64,000 nucleotides of DNA from Bedellia somnulentella. Its lineage: Eukaryota; Arthropoda; Insecta; Lepidoptera; Bedelliidae. Of this stretch, positions 12,347 to 22,447 are shown one piece after another (position 1 is the stretch's first letter; every line of letters starts with the position of its first letter). The position numbers and the translations under genes are program-made. The notes beneath the pieces were generated by a model. That model was not told where the DNA came from. It saw only the letters and a list, made by a program, of their open reading frames with translations, and did not search any database. The stretch is taken from positions 1,116,001 to 1,180,000 of the forward strand of contig OY755187.1 in the NCBI GenBank assembly GCA_963576735.1. Reading direction: 5' to 3'.

Positions 12347-13137
12347 TTCTTTATCTGATACGTGATTAATTCTCAGGGTTTTGTATGAAAGTAATTTGCT
12401 GAAATCGTATTCATTGGTCCACCTTTGCCACTTCAGAACCTTCGAGCACCAACGTCATCTCAGTTTTGCGACTCTTAAGGCTTAGAACTACTTTGAATTC
12501 ATATCAAATTGCTTATCTTGTACTTTTGAGAACTTTATTGAATATTTAAACATTTAAATTTAATATTTACCAAACGTTTCGGATTCTAGATTTATTTTTT
12601 CAGATGTTGGACTATTACTTAAGTTTTGTTTACCGATGAATGATTGATATTATTGCTTCAATGATTATGATTCATAAAGACCAATTTGTTTGTAACAACC
12701 TTCTAGAAAAATACTCACCTATTATACTTATTTTATTTAAGATATTTTACAACTATTCTATTTAGAATATATAATACTTTATCTATGACTTTGTGAAGAA
12801 ATTAATTTGGAAATAAGAAACATGTACAATAAACCCGGCACCTTGTAAAGTGGAGAATGTGTACCTAACAAAATATCACACGATTTTCATAAAAACTTAT
12901 ATACACCTGCCACCCTCTCATTCTTAACCGTCGTGGGTGTTATGAAACTCAATTAATTAAAAAACCGCGAGTGTGTCTCTATTTCTTATTAGTTTTCAAT
13001 ATTTCATTACAGAGAATATATTTTTCTCAGCGTGGTGCATCGTATGGCACGCCTGCCTTGGAATCTTACTCATCGGAGTTATAAGCCTCCCAGTGTCGGG
13101 TTAGCTAAGAACATTTTTTTCAGTAAACATTTGCATA

Positions 13138-13391
13138 GCTGTGTAGTGTCTTAGAATAGCACTACCCCATTTCTTCCGGTGGGTGTACGTAAGAGGCGAC
13201 TAACGGACTTGGGGCTTTTTAAGGGATTTTTGGGCGATGCGGTTGGAGACCCATCACCAAGAACCTTTATTCTACCATCTTTTCCCGACTCAACTTCCAA
13301 AAGTGGCTGCGGAATTTATAATTCCTCAGCTCTGGCTACCCCTTGTAGGGATTTATAGCCGTGACCATATGTATGTATGTATGTATGTATT
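13138..13391 (+). repeat. SINE2 copy, near full length
   Basis: Same structure as 12093-12346 but missing 'ggc' in the head (gtgtagtgtcttagaa). It ends in (ATGT)n. 12347-13137 between the two copies is AT-rich with nothing recognisable. Confidence 0.8.
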
Positions 13392-13649
13392 TTTTTCCAG
13401 TAAACATTTGTGCTTTTGTGTGATTGGTAGGCAGAAGGATAGAAGATCCGTTACCAAAAGTCCTGTATTGTATTGGTGAAGAACCATGTTTAATAAACAC
13501 ATTTACTCTTTTCAAGCATACCCACCCACGCTTACAACATTTTTTGCGGTCGGGAAAAATATTTTTCATTCCTATAACAATGTATTCAAAGGATTCGTCT
13601 CAGACCACAAACAAACTCAAACTGTCTAGGTTTTACGCGTTAGGTATTT

Positions 13650-13690
13650 GAGATTCTCTTAATTAGAACAACAGTCTCAACCCTGAAGTA
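13650..13690 (+). other. Empty-site paralogue of the TTAA block
   Basis: It reads 'ttgagattctcTTAAttag' followed by 'aacaacagtctcaaccctg'. The left flank matches 725-739 and the right flank matches 12053-12085. With one TTAA here and TTAA at each border of 736-12056, this is the expected unoccupied target. Confidence 0.7.
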
Positions 13691-13801
13691 CTTACTTAAT
13701 CTGGTACGAGATTAAACCTTACTAAATAGACTACAGTCTTAATAGAAAGGTTTTGTTTGAACGCTTAATATAACAGACTTACTACTAGACTACTGAAAGC
13801 T

Positions 13802-14058
13802 TACATACATACATACATACATATATACTCACGGCTATAAATCCCTAGATGGGGTAGCCAGAGCTAAGGAATCAGAAATTCCTCAGCCACTTTTGGAAAG
13901 TTAAGTGGGGAAAAGATGGTAAAATAAAGGTTGTTGGTGATGGGTCTCCAACCGCATCGCCCAAAAATCCCTTTAAAGCCCCAATACCGTTAGTCGCCTC
14001 TTACGTACACCCGCCGGAAGAATTGGGGTAGGGCTATTCTAAGCCGACACTACACAGC
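13802..14058 (-). repeat. SINE2 copy, full length
   Basis: Reverse orientation: tail (ACAT)n at 13802, head 'aagccgacactacacagc' at the end. It carries the full set of family blocks. 14059-14796 beyond it is AT-rich and shows no gene or known repeat. Confidence 0.85.
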
Positions 14059-14796
14059 ACTTAGAAAAGCTTAAGGATACAATATAACAGAAACTAGCTA
14101 AAACTATTAGTTAGGTATTCTAAATCCATATTTCAAATAATGTATTTAAGCAGCATAACATCTCTCGTTTATCATCTTCTATATAGATTCAAATGAAATT
14201 TTGGACGTATATGGCCTGAGAATGATTCTGGTTATAATTGTGCCTGAAAATGAACTCATTAATACACAAATGATAGATAAGATACGCAGTAAAGTTGACC
14301 GCGCCTAACTGTTTCAATTTTCATCTTGTTTTGTATACATTTTTAATTTTTATCTAAAACGCTCTCTTATTTTAAACTTTTTAGTTCCGTTTTTACGTAG
14401 TCGAGTTTCAGTTTTTAGACCTGTAACTTCTTCTTGATTTTCTTTCTACAGACAAGTCAAATAAGTTCTTAATCAGATAAAATAGAGTTCTTTATTCTAT
14501 TGTTGTTATTTTATATTTCTTTTTACAAACAAGCTTTTCTTTTGTGTATTTGCTTAATTAATTAAATATATTTTCTTTTACAAACTAGTATATTCACTTT
14601 TTAATTTTTCACATTCACATTAATTTGAAAATATTTATGTTATTCATAACATACATGCAGTCACGACATTGTGGTATGCAGAGATCGATCACCTAATTGT
14701 ACGACCCTGGCAAACCTCACGTGATTCGACTACATTCATCAACCCTTTCATACATGCCCCTTATTCTTCACACTTCAAAAATAATAAGATTAGCAG

Positions 14797-15045
14797 TATA
14801 CATATATACATATACTCACGGCTATAAATCCCTAGAAGGGGTAGCCAGAGCTAATGAATTAGAAAATCCTCTGCCACTTTTGGAAAGTTGAGTGAGGAAA
14901 AGATGGTGAAATAAAGGTTGTTGGTGATAGATCTCCAACCGCATCGCCCAAAAATCCCTTAAAAGCCCCGATACCGTTAGTCGCCTCTTACGTACACCCA
15001 CTGGAAGAAATGTGGTAGTGCTATTTTAAGCCAACACTGCAAAGC
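14797..15045 (-). repeat. SINE2 copy, full length
   Basis: Reverse orientation with a tail of tatacatatatacatat. The head is diverged (ccaacactgcaaagc). Nothing was recognised in 15046-15697, presumably intron of the receptor gene. Confidence 0.8.
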
Positions 15046-15697
15046 AGTATGAGTGTGAATTATCTGATCTACTAAATGTTGATCGGGAATTAAGTTGCGC
15101 GAATAAGCGAGATTAATCTATCAATTTAGCGATAACACCGCGACACGCTATTTGGTTATTACGTCACGACAAAGCTTGGGGTTATCTTGCATTTAATTAA
15201 AATACATAATCACATGTAAATTGATATTTTCCATGGTATAGTGATTGGTTCAACCACCTTAATTGTATTGATGAAGTGGATTATGTTAAAAGGCAACTAG
15301 GTTGAAAAATAAATTATAAAATAAAATCTACTCTTTGATTTTACTAGAGTTTTATCACCCCACCCTTGTATACTAAGTCACCTCTATACTGAAATGGGTT
15401 AGTGCTATTCTATTTTAAATAGTAATTACACACCTCCGAATCCAGAACCTAGATGAGGTTCTTATAAATTTTCAGGTTATTTTTTTCTTCTAAATTAGCT
15501 GGCCCCATATACAAGGATTGCCTTGCTCTTGTGTTTTATCATTATTATTTTGTATAAACTTAAGTAATGTCTCATGTCCTGCACTATGGAAAACCCTTTT
15601 GGTAGGCAATGAATTGTAACTTTAAGAGTTGTTGTATTTTGAGTACAATACAAACGTATTTAACACTACACATAACATAAAAGTAAAAGTAGCTCAC

Positions 15698-15905
15698 CAA
15701 AGACAAGCAGCAACAAGTCGCTGACCGCCAGATTGGCGAGGTAGTAGTTGGTGTTGGTGTGCATGTGTGCGTGCGTAGCGACGACGACGCACACGGCCGC
15801 GTTGCCCAGCACGCCGCTGACGAACAGCAGCAGCAGCGCGCCGCTCAGCGGGAGCAGCTGCGCCGGCGGCAGGCGCCGCGCGCCCATCGCCAGCCACAGG
15901 AACTC
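15698..15905 (-). CDS. Peptide GPCR, exon with TM1-TM2 (partial gene)
   Basis: This 208 bp exon encodes transmembrane helices 1 and 2 of a class A GPCR at the plasma membrane. The acceptor is 'ataattgtcag|GAG' at 15906; the donor is 'TTTG|GTGAGC' after 15698, phase 1. TM1 has the 'SGVLGNAAVCVVV' GN motif and TM2 has 'TNYYLANLAVSDLLLLVFG' with the conserved Asp. The 'MHTNTNYYLANLAVSDLLLL' pattern and the splice position right after VFG are typical of insect pyrokinin/PBAN, CAPA and other neuromedin-U-type receptors. The exon is very GC-rich against AT-rich surroundings. The preceding exon is 20061-20153. Exons for TM3 onwards would lie at lower coordinates but none is visible in 1-15697, so the next intron exceeds 15 kb. 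The subfamily cannot be fixed from this piece. Confidence 0.85.
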
Positions 15906-16015
15906 CTGACAATTATCATAACGGTTTAGGCATAGGGGAGAATAGATTATTATTAATCGGCAAATAAGAAAAGAAATTGAGCCAATACATTTATGCTTAA
16001 CATGTAACATGTAGT

Positions 16016-16388
16016 AACATGATAGTCCAGTGGGTAGAACACCCGCCCGAAAAACAGAAGGGCGTGAGTTCCAATCCTGGGACGGGCCTACACCAATTTG
16101 TCTTTTCTAAAGTCATATGTGTGGTTAATTTATCATGGTTGCTAACGGTGAGGGAAAACATCGTGAGGAAACCCACATGGCTGAGTTGTACTTAGTCATG
16201 TGACAGTGTATTCGTACAAAACGGCGATAGGCCTGCCCCCTATCACGTGAGTACACTGTCTAAGCAAAACGTGGGTACCTTCTCTGGAAACTAGATGGCG
16301 CTTGCCATGTGAGTTCAGGAGTATTGGTACCTCTGCCAACCCCTTCGGGGATAAACGGCGTGAACGTTTATGTTATGTTATGTTATTA
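16016..16388 (+). repeat. SINE1 copy, full length (tRNA-derived)
   Basis: The head 'tagtccagtgggtagaacac' is A-box-like and 'gagttccaatcctgg' is B-box-like, followed by a conserved body and a (TTATG)n tail. This is a tRNA-derived SINE inserted in the receptor intron. Confidence 0.85.
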
Positions 16389-16648
16389 TTTATGCTTATC
16401 ATGGTTGTTAACGGTGAGGGAAAACATCGTGAGGAAACCCACATGGCTGAGTTGTACTTAGTCATGTGACAGTGTATTCGTACAAAACGGCGATAGGCCT
16501 GCCCCCTATCACGTGAGTACACTGTCCATGAAAAACGTGGGTACTCTGAACACCAGGTGACAAAGTCACGTGATGTTCAGAAGTATTAGTACCTCTGCCA
16601 ACCCCTTCGGGGATATTCGGCGTGAACGTTTATGTTATGTTATGTTAT
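16389..16648 (+). repeat. SINE1 copy, head missing
   Basis: It starts at 'cttatcatggttgttaacgg' directly after the tail of the previous copy and ends in its own (TTATG)n. The two form a head-to-tail dimer but belong to different variants: this one has 'gaacaccaggtgacaaagtc', the first 'ggaaactagatggcgcttgc'. Confidence 0.8.
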
Positions 16649-16734
16649 ATATACTTACATCTACTCACGGCCAGCCAAAAACTCCTCAGAAATATTTGGA
16701 ACTTGTACCCTATAAGATGGTAGAAATAAATTAT

Positions 16735-16860
16735 CGGTGGTGTTTAGTAGCTCCATACCCTCAGAGCCAATGTGGAAGGTAATTTGAGTAGAGGAAGACC
16801 ACGGAGGTCACCGGCTACAGGAACTCCTAACAATTATTACTATTGAAACTTCGGCTTATG
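16735..16860 (+). other. Mixed retroelement and exon-edge fragments
   Basis: 'atgtggaaggtaatttgag' followed by 'tagaggaagaccacggagg' matches the retroelement tail at 18185-18222. It is followed by 'caggaactcctaacaatta', which closely matches the acceptor edge of the GPCR exon (caggaactcctgacaatta, about 15897-15915). Confidence 0.45.
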
Positions 16861-16885
16861 AAAGGTGTGGTGTGAAAGATGATAA

Positions 16886-17260
16886 TCTATACTAATATTA
16901 TAAAGCTGAAGAGTTTGTTCGTTTGTTTGAACGCTAGGATCTCAGGAACTGCACAATAAAATAGAAAAAAAATTGTTGTGTTTGATAGTCTATTTATTGT
17001 GGAAGGTTTTAGGCTACATATCATCACGTTGCAACCAATAGGAGCAAACTATCAGCAAAAATGTTGCAAAATCGGGGATAATTATTCATACTTTGAGGGT
17101 TCCGTTGTATGCGCTGCGCAAAACGGTTTAAGTTACCCAAAAAGTATGTTTATTGGTATTGTATGATTCCTCTTTAAATGATCTCAAAAATGTTCGCGAC
17201 AGTATATGTCTACCCTTTGAAGTTGACTCACTATAACTTTATGGTAAACAAATTTAGACA
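16886..17260 (+). mobile_element. Lep1-type Helitron, 5' part
   Basis: It begins TCTATACTAATATTATAAAG after an A, the usual 5' end of the lepidopteran Lep1 Helitron group. It continues with the family's 'gaacgctaggatctcagga' and 'aggctacatatcatcacg' blocks. No clear CTAG end was found before the SINE2 at 17322. The 62-codon frame inside is not a gene. Confidence 0.7.
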
Positions 17261-17321
17261 AAATTAATGCATTATTGTCAATTATTTGCCATTACGTTGT
17301 ATTAACATAATATTAATCCTT

Positions 17322-17557
17322 AGCCATGTAGTGCCGGCTTAGAATGTCGCTACCCCTTTCTACCGATGGGTGTCGTAAGAGGCGACTAAGGGTATTGGGG
17401 CTTTTTATTGGATTTTTGGGCGATGCGGTTGGAGACCCATCACCAAAAGCCTTTATTTTTACCATCTTTTTCCCACTCAACTGGTTGAGGAATTTATAAT
17501 TCCTTAGCTCTGGTTACCCCTTCTAAGGAAATATAGCCGTGAGTATAAGTATGTATC
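17322..17557 (+). repeat. SINE2 copy, subfamily B
   Basis: The head is 'catgtagtgccggcttagaa' followed by 'tgtcgctacccctttctacc', distinct from the commoner 'gtgtagtgtcggcttagaat' followed by 'agcactacccc'. It ends 'gtgagtataagtatgtat'. Confidence 0.8.
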
Positions 17558-17739
17558 CAAATAAATATGTTGTTGATTAAGAGTATTTACTTGTGAAAAA
17601 AATTGTCCTTGACATCACTTAATTTAAATTATCATCTTAGAAGATTTTAAAATTACTCCATAGCAAAATTGACACGCGTGCATGAAGCGCAACACAAGAG
17701 GCGAGGTCATCCGCGCGAGAAGCTTATGTTTAAGCCTTA

Positions 17740-18102
17740 TCCTATTAATATTATAAATCTGCTTGTGTGTTTGTAGCTAAATGAAGCCTAATTCACAGAA
17801 CGTATTTAAATAAAATTTTACAGGAATACCCAATTAACAAATAGGATATTTTTTAATTGTAAAATAACATTTTCTTAAAAAAGTGGAAAAACTGACTGAC
17901 TGACTTAAAATCAATGCTCAGCCGAAACTACTATACTTATAAACTAAAAATTTATAAAGTGAAAAAATTGTGAGGACACTATGAAAAACACCTTTTTTCT
18001 CATCGAATGCCAGAGACCCTCAAAGCATCAGTTAAATATTTCAGTTTGACGACGTGAAAGTCTTGACACTTTTGACAGTACGAAGTCTGTCGGGTCAGCT
18101 AG
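17740..18102 (+). mobile_element. Short non-autonomous Helitron
   Basis: It starts TCCTATTAATATTATAAATC, preceded by A, and ends GTCGGGTCAGCTAG, followed by T. This is Helitron-type insertion between A and T without duplication. It is 363 bp with no coding capacity. Confidence 0.7.
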
Positions 18103-18158
18103 TGTAAAAAATAATATTAAGATAGTTTAGGCACATACAGAGGATGGATGATTGTTAA

Positions 18159-18386
18159 TTGGTAAAAGACATTTATAGAGCTAATATGGAAGGTAATGTG
18201 AGTAGAGGACGACCACGGAGGAAACACCTAGAACAAATAGAGTGTGAGCTCAAAAAGGCCGGCGTCCGAAGTTTGAAGAATAAAAAAACATGTATGACAA
18301 GATTGGATGTAATCGAAACTAAAGAGGTTTGGCACGATCGTACAAAGTGGCAATTGATAGTCTCTGCCTATCCCAATGGGAACTAA
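18159..18386 (+). pseudogene. Fragment of a retroelement ORF, C-terminal end
   Basis: It encodes a short basic peptide with 'SRGRPRRKHLEQIECELKK' and ends 'LIVSAYPNGN'. Endings of this kind are familiar from lepidopteran retroelement-derived ORFs, but the family is not established here. Related DNA fragments recur at 16755-16800, 19735-19810 (minus), 27650-27730 with its duplicate at 35475-35555, and 45325-45362 (minus), so this is a dispersed repeat and not a host gene. Confidence 0.5.
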
Positions 18387-18442
18387 TGGCGCGAGTATAT
18401 GCATGAAGCATACCTTCATGCATATACTCGCGCCATTAGTTC
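18380..18442. repeat. Perfect inverted repeat, 29 bp arms
   Basis: Arms 18380-18408 and 18414-18442 are exact reverse complements around the 5 bp spacer 'catac'. The left arm begins within the end of the 18159-18386 fragment. Confidence 0.9.
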
Positions 18443-18689
18443 TTGTAGGCTTTGTTGTCTGTGCTACTTCACCTTGAAGTTGGTGTGATGGCTAAAGACC
18501 ACTCATCGAGGCAAATTAGTATTCCTTAACTAAATGTGATAGAGAGAAGAAAGGTGTTATACAGCACCGCGCTCGTAACTCTCCGGAGGTCTATGCCAAA
18601 AACAGGAAATAGGAGTCCTAATTAGGATTGTTTAACGTTGGTGGCGAGATCTGTATGTAGATTGATATGTATGTAGATTGATATGTTAA

Positions 18690-18929
18690 ACATATACTCA
18701 CGGCTGTAAATCCCTAAAAGGGGTAGCCAGAGCTAAGGAATTAGAAATTCTTCAGCCGCTTTTGGAAAGTTGAGTGGGGAGAAGATAGTAAAAAAAAGGT
18801 TGTTGGTGATGGGTCTCCAACCGCATCGCCCAAAAATCCAATAAAAAGCCCCACTACCCTTAGTCGCCTCTTACGTACACCCACGGGAAGAAATGGGGTA
18901 GTGCTATTCTAAGCCGACACTACACAGCA
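18690..18929 (-). repeat. SINE2 copy, full length
   Basis: Reverse orientation. The sequence before the tail carries a doubled 'gtatgtagattgatat' motif (18651-18685). Confidence 0.8.
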
Positions 18930-19235
18930 ATACTTAGTACTTATACCTCATCTTTTTTCTTTTATAATATTAGAAGTTTTTTTTTAAATAAAGCTTCAAG
19001 AAAACAATAGACTTAACTTTAAAAAAAACATATTCACTGTTTTATCTCTGTACATATTCAAGTTTCTGAAAACCTGTACTACCTATTTAAAAATGAGAAC
19101 AAAACTCGCGACGGGCTAAAACATTCGACCCAGGAGCAAACAAATTATACCCGAATTCAGACAACATTTTCATTTCACTTAAACGTTTACCACATGTTTT
19201 TAAATAAAAGGAAAATATAAATTTAATTAATAGCG

Positions 19236-19591
19236 ACATGATAGTCCAGTGGGTAGAACACCCGCCCGAAAAACAGAAGGGCGTGAGTTCCAATCCTGGG
19301 ACGGGCCTACACCAATTTGTCTTTTCTAAAGTCATATGTGTGGTTAATTTATCATAGTTGCTAACGGTGAGGGAAAACATCGTGAGGAAACCCACATGGC
19401 TGAGTTGTACTTAGTCATGTGACAGTGTATTCGTACAAAACGGCGATAGGCCTGCCCCCTATCACGTGAGTACACTGTCTAAGCAAAACGTGGGTACCTT
19501 CTCTGGAAACTAGATGGCGCTTGCCATGTGAGTTCAGGAGTATTGGTACCTCTGCCAACCCCTTCGGGGATAAACGGCGTGAACGTTTATG
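19236..19591 (+). repeat. SINE1 copy, full length
   Basis: Nearly identical to 16016-16388, including the 'ggaaactagatggcgcttgc' variant, so this pair is young. The tail is short (gtttatgtatgttt). Confidence 0.85.
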
Positions 19592-19734
19592 TATGTTTAT
19601 AAATTTATTAAATACTTTTCATTGATAAATAACCTCTATACAAAAAAAGTTAATTTGTAAGATAACATTTATAACTCTTTTCTGTAAATGTTGTGGATAT
19701 ATTTTGTGCGTGTGTGTTTTCATTTAACATATTT

Positions 19735-19810
19735 ACTTGCACGCCAATTGTTTTAATTGGAATAGGCAGACACAATCGATCTTCGAGTTTCTTTGTACGA
19801 TCCCGACCAA
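19735..19810 (-). repeat. Retroelement tail fragment
   Basis: The reverse strand reads 'gatcgtacaaagaaactcga' and 'tgtctgcctattccaatta', matching the end of the 18159-18386 fragment. The rest of 19592-20060 shows nothing. Confidence 0.4.
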
Positions 19811-20060
19811 TCACTCTTGTTTCTCTTACACTCATTATAATTCTCACCAATTCTCTTTTATTCTTTCCATGCCGTACTTTCACCTTTGTAAGAAAAACTT
19901 AAATCTTTGTTTGTAAATTAACAAATTAAAATGTTGAGTAAAGAGTATCGAATCACGTCTATGGACATTGTATAGCTGTCATAGTTTTCTTTTTGACACT
20001 GTTCCTAAGAGTACTTCAAGCTAATACAATTTGTAGTATTAATTTAAACATAATACAAAC

Positions 20061-20153
20061 CTCCTCACTGCAATCAAACAAAGTCAAATTGTTTGTATCA
20101 CATCTTGCGTACCAATCATCTTCAGTCTCATTTACTCTCAGGAATTGCTCCAT
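20061..20153 (-). CDS. Peptide GPCR, first coding exon
   Basis: A 93 bp exon of 31 codons from ATG (20153-20151), giving the extracellular N-terminus of the receptor. It has two N-glycosylation sequons (NET, NLT) and ends 'NLTLFDCSEE' at a donor GAG|GTTTGT, phase 0. The next exon at 15905 opens in phase 0 with 'EFLWLAMGARRLPP', so the join gives an acidic N-terminus leading straight into TM1, as expected for this family. There is no signal peptide, also normal for such receptors. The intervening intron (15906-20060, 4155 bp) holds SINE1, SINE2 and Helitron copies. Start choice: it is the only ATG, and the upstream sequence is stop-rich. The identification depends on the join to the TM1-TM2 exon. 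Confidence 0.75.
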
Positions 20154-20385
20154 GGTTAAATAACACTAACTTGTCTCACATATTTTCAAATATTTGTACA
20201 CTTTATATCCACTCCTCAGAAGCCTCACTGGACCACAACAACTATAATATTTAACAAATTATTAGTACATATTGTTTTCACACACTTTTTACACTCACAT
20301 AAATTTTAATATACAATTTCGTACACTTTTACGACGATAAGTCTACTTCGTGACAATACGAGTTCGTAGTTGAACTCTCGACTAC

Positions 20386-20440
20386 GAGTTTCGTAGACGT
20401 GTTATCTCGGCGTAGTCGGCGCCGCAACTGACTAGCTAAA
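20386..20440 (-). promoter_or_regulatory. Candidate core promoter of the GPCR gene
   Basis: On the minus strand an arthropod initiator-like TCAGTT (20431-20426) sits in a short GC-rich patch in otherwise AT-rich DNA, about 275 bp before the ATG. A loosely DPE-like 'acacg' lies at +28 to +32. No TATA box is evident. Inference from motif and position only. Confidence 0.35.
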
Positions 20441-21258
20441 GTTTATAGAATAGGTTTATATGCTCGTAAAAATGACAATATTAAATTTCACTACTAATTG
20501 ATTAGTATATATGATTTAGAATAGAATTCAATTCTTTCATTGTCTTCAATAATGTAAGTCAGGTTAAGACGGTACTTAATGATGATATTCTAAATCACGG
20601 TTTTTATTCAATTTAATCCTTTAGCGATTTGACTGAAGAATTGCTAATTGGCAAATCCGCAAGTGTATTAAAATTATTGAATTTCAGCATTCACTTTAAT
20701 AACGACTTTTGGCTATTTTGTTGCAATAAGAAGATTTAATAAAAATGTGATTTATTAAAAAAATGAATAAATAATATTTATTCATGAATTCATGAATTCA
20801 TTATACAGAGAAACACACAGTTTTGATCTCTTTTGAATTCCATCATTGAGTAAGATTAGACAAGGATTTTCAATAAGAACTTAACTTTTTTAAAACTTAA
20901 TAGAGAGCTAAAGAGCAGGCATTCGTCAAAGGACAGATATTGATTCTTTCATAAAAAAAAAGAAAAGAGCTTTTGGCTAAATGGCGAATCAATTTCGTAA
21001 ATGGCATCACGAATTTTGAGTTTTGAGGCTACAATTGATTAAATTGGCTTTGTGCAGCCACAAAAATAATCCAGTGGTGTTAAATCACACTGAGTTAAGG
21101 ACAGTGTCTAGCCAACCGAGTCAATTGCAGCTTTAAAACTTAAAATCTCAGATGAAGATAACGAAATAGTCCTGTCATTCTGTGATTCAAAACTTCAATG
21201 AAATCAACTTCTATCAGCGTACTCGTGGTAGGTATTTGCAAATACCTTATTTCATTAG
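20441..21258. other. AT-rich intergenic stretch
   Basis: No open frame, known repeat or RNA gene was recognised. There is a small palindromic 'attcatgaattcatgaatt' near 20780-20800. Confidence 0.4.
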
Positions 21259-21438
21259 CGCCATGTAGTGCCGGCTTGGAATGTCACTACCCCTTTCTAC
21301 CCACGGGTGTCGTAAGAGAAGACTTATGGTATGGGGCTTTTTCTTAAATAAGTTTTCATGAACTGGCTGAGGAATTTCTTATTAAAAAGCTCTGGCTACC
21401 CCTTTTAGGGATTTATAGCTGTGAGTATATGTATGTAT
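21259..21438 (+). repeat. SINE2 copy, subfamily B, internally deleted
   Basis: The head is 'ccatgtagtgccggcttgga'. The middle (B-box-like and following blocks) is missing between about 21340 and 21360. It ends in a short gtatgtatta tail. Confidence 0.75.
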
Positions 21439-21555
21439 TATATAAAACTTAGGTAAATTGTACCTATACAACCTCAAGTGTTGCCTTTATTAATAAATTT
21501 GCGACTATATCATAAATCTGCCGAACACTTAGAATATATATTTATTTTATATAAA

Positions 21556-21799
21556 TACATATACATATGCTCACGGCTATAAATTCCAAAAAGGGGTAGC
21601 CAGGGCTTCAGAGCTAGAAACTCCTCAGCCACATTTGGAACTTGATAGGGGAGAAGATGGTAGAAATTAAGTATCATTGGGATGGGTCTCCAAGCACATC
21701 GCCCTAATACCAATTTAAAAGCCCCATGCTCTTAGTCGCCTCTTACGACACCCATGGGTAAAAAGGGGTAATGACATTCTAAGCCAGCACTACACGGCT
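21556..21799 (-). repeat. SINE2 copy, subfamily B
   Basis: Reverse orientation, head 'aagccagcactacacggc'. It faces the copy at 21259-21438 with about 120 bp between. Confidence 0.8.
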
Positions 21800-22447
21800 A
21801 CATATTTTTTATGGATATAATATTTACAGACATGGCCAAATACGATTAAATCTCACATATATTAACGAAGTGAGATCTCATCTTACATAACTTAAATATA
21901 TGTTACAGTGTACAGTTTGGGTAGTTTGAAATATCTGTATTGTCTTGTCTGCCTACTTATGTTTTTATTTAATCAAGTTATTGTTAATACACATTTAAAT
22001 TCTTAGCTTTATTCTAAAGAGTACTCAGTTTTCTATCAGCGGAAGTGTTATCCCGGCTCGGGGTTTCGTGAACGTGAAGTTAGTGAATATATTAAGTGTG
22101 TCCATACTGAACCGTCACCTAGACTTGGATTCTAATTATTTTGTGTATAAGTGGTGCGCCATTGCACAAAGTATTTTTGAGTGCGATCACAAGTTTGCCA
22201 TACTTTGGGCTGGTCTGCCTCCTGTTTGTTCCTTTAGTTCTTCGGAAAATCAAATTGGAAGTATCACACGTACGGCAATTTATCAACAGCGCCATCTCTG
22301 AGTTTATTGTTGTACTTCTTGCAGTCACGTTAACCTAAAGACTTATTGATCGCGGTTGAAGTCAGCCCTATTTTGTTCTAGTTCTGACCGCAGTCGCTAG
22401 GTGTCTCTGCTTGATTTATTCTTATCTTGTTATCAATTGAATTCAAC

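Noticed and set aside
18228..19395. Minus-strand frames at 18228-18419 and 19087-19395
   Set aside because: The first is the complement of the retroelement scrap and palindrome, the second is SINE1 sequence.
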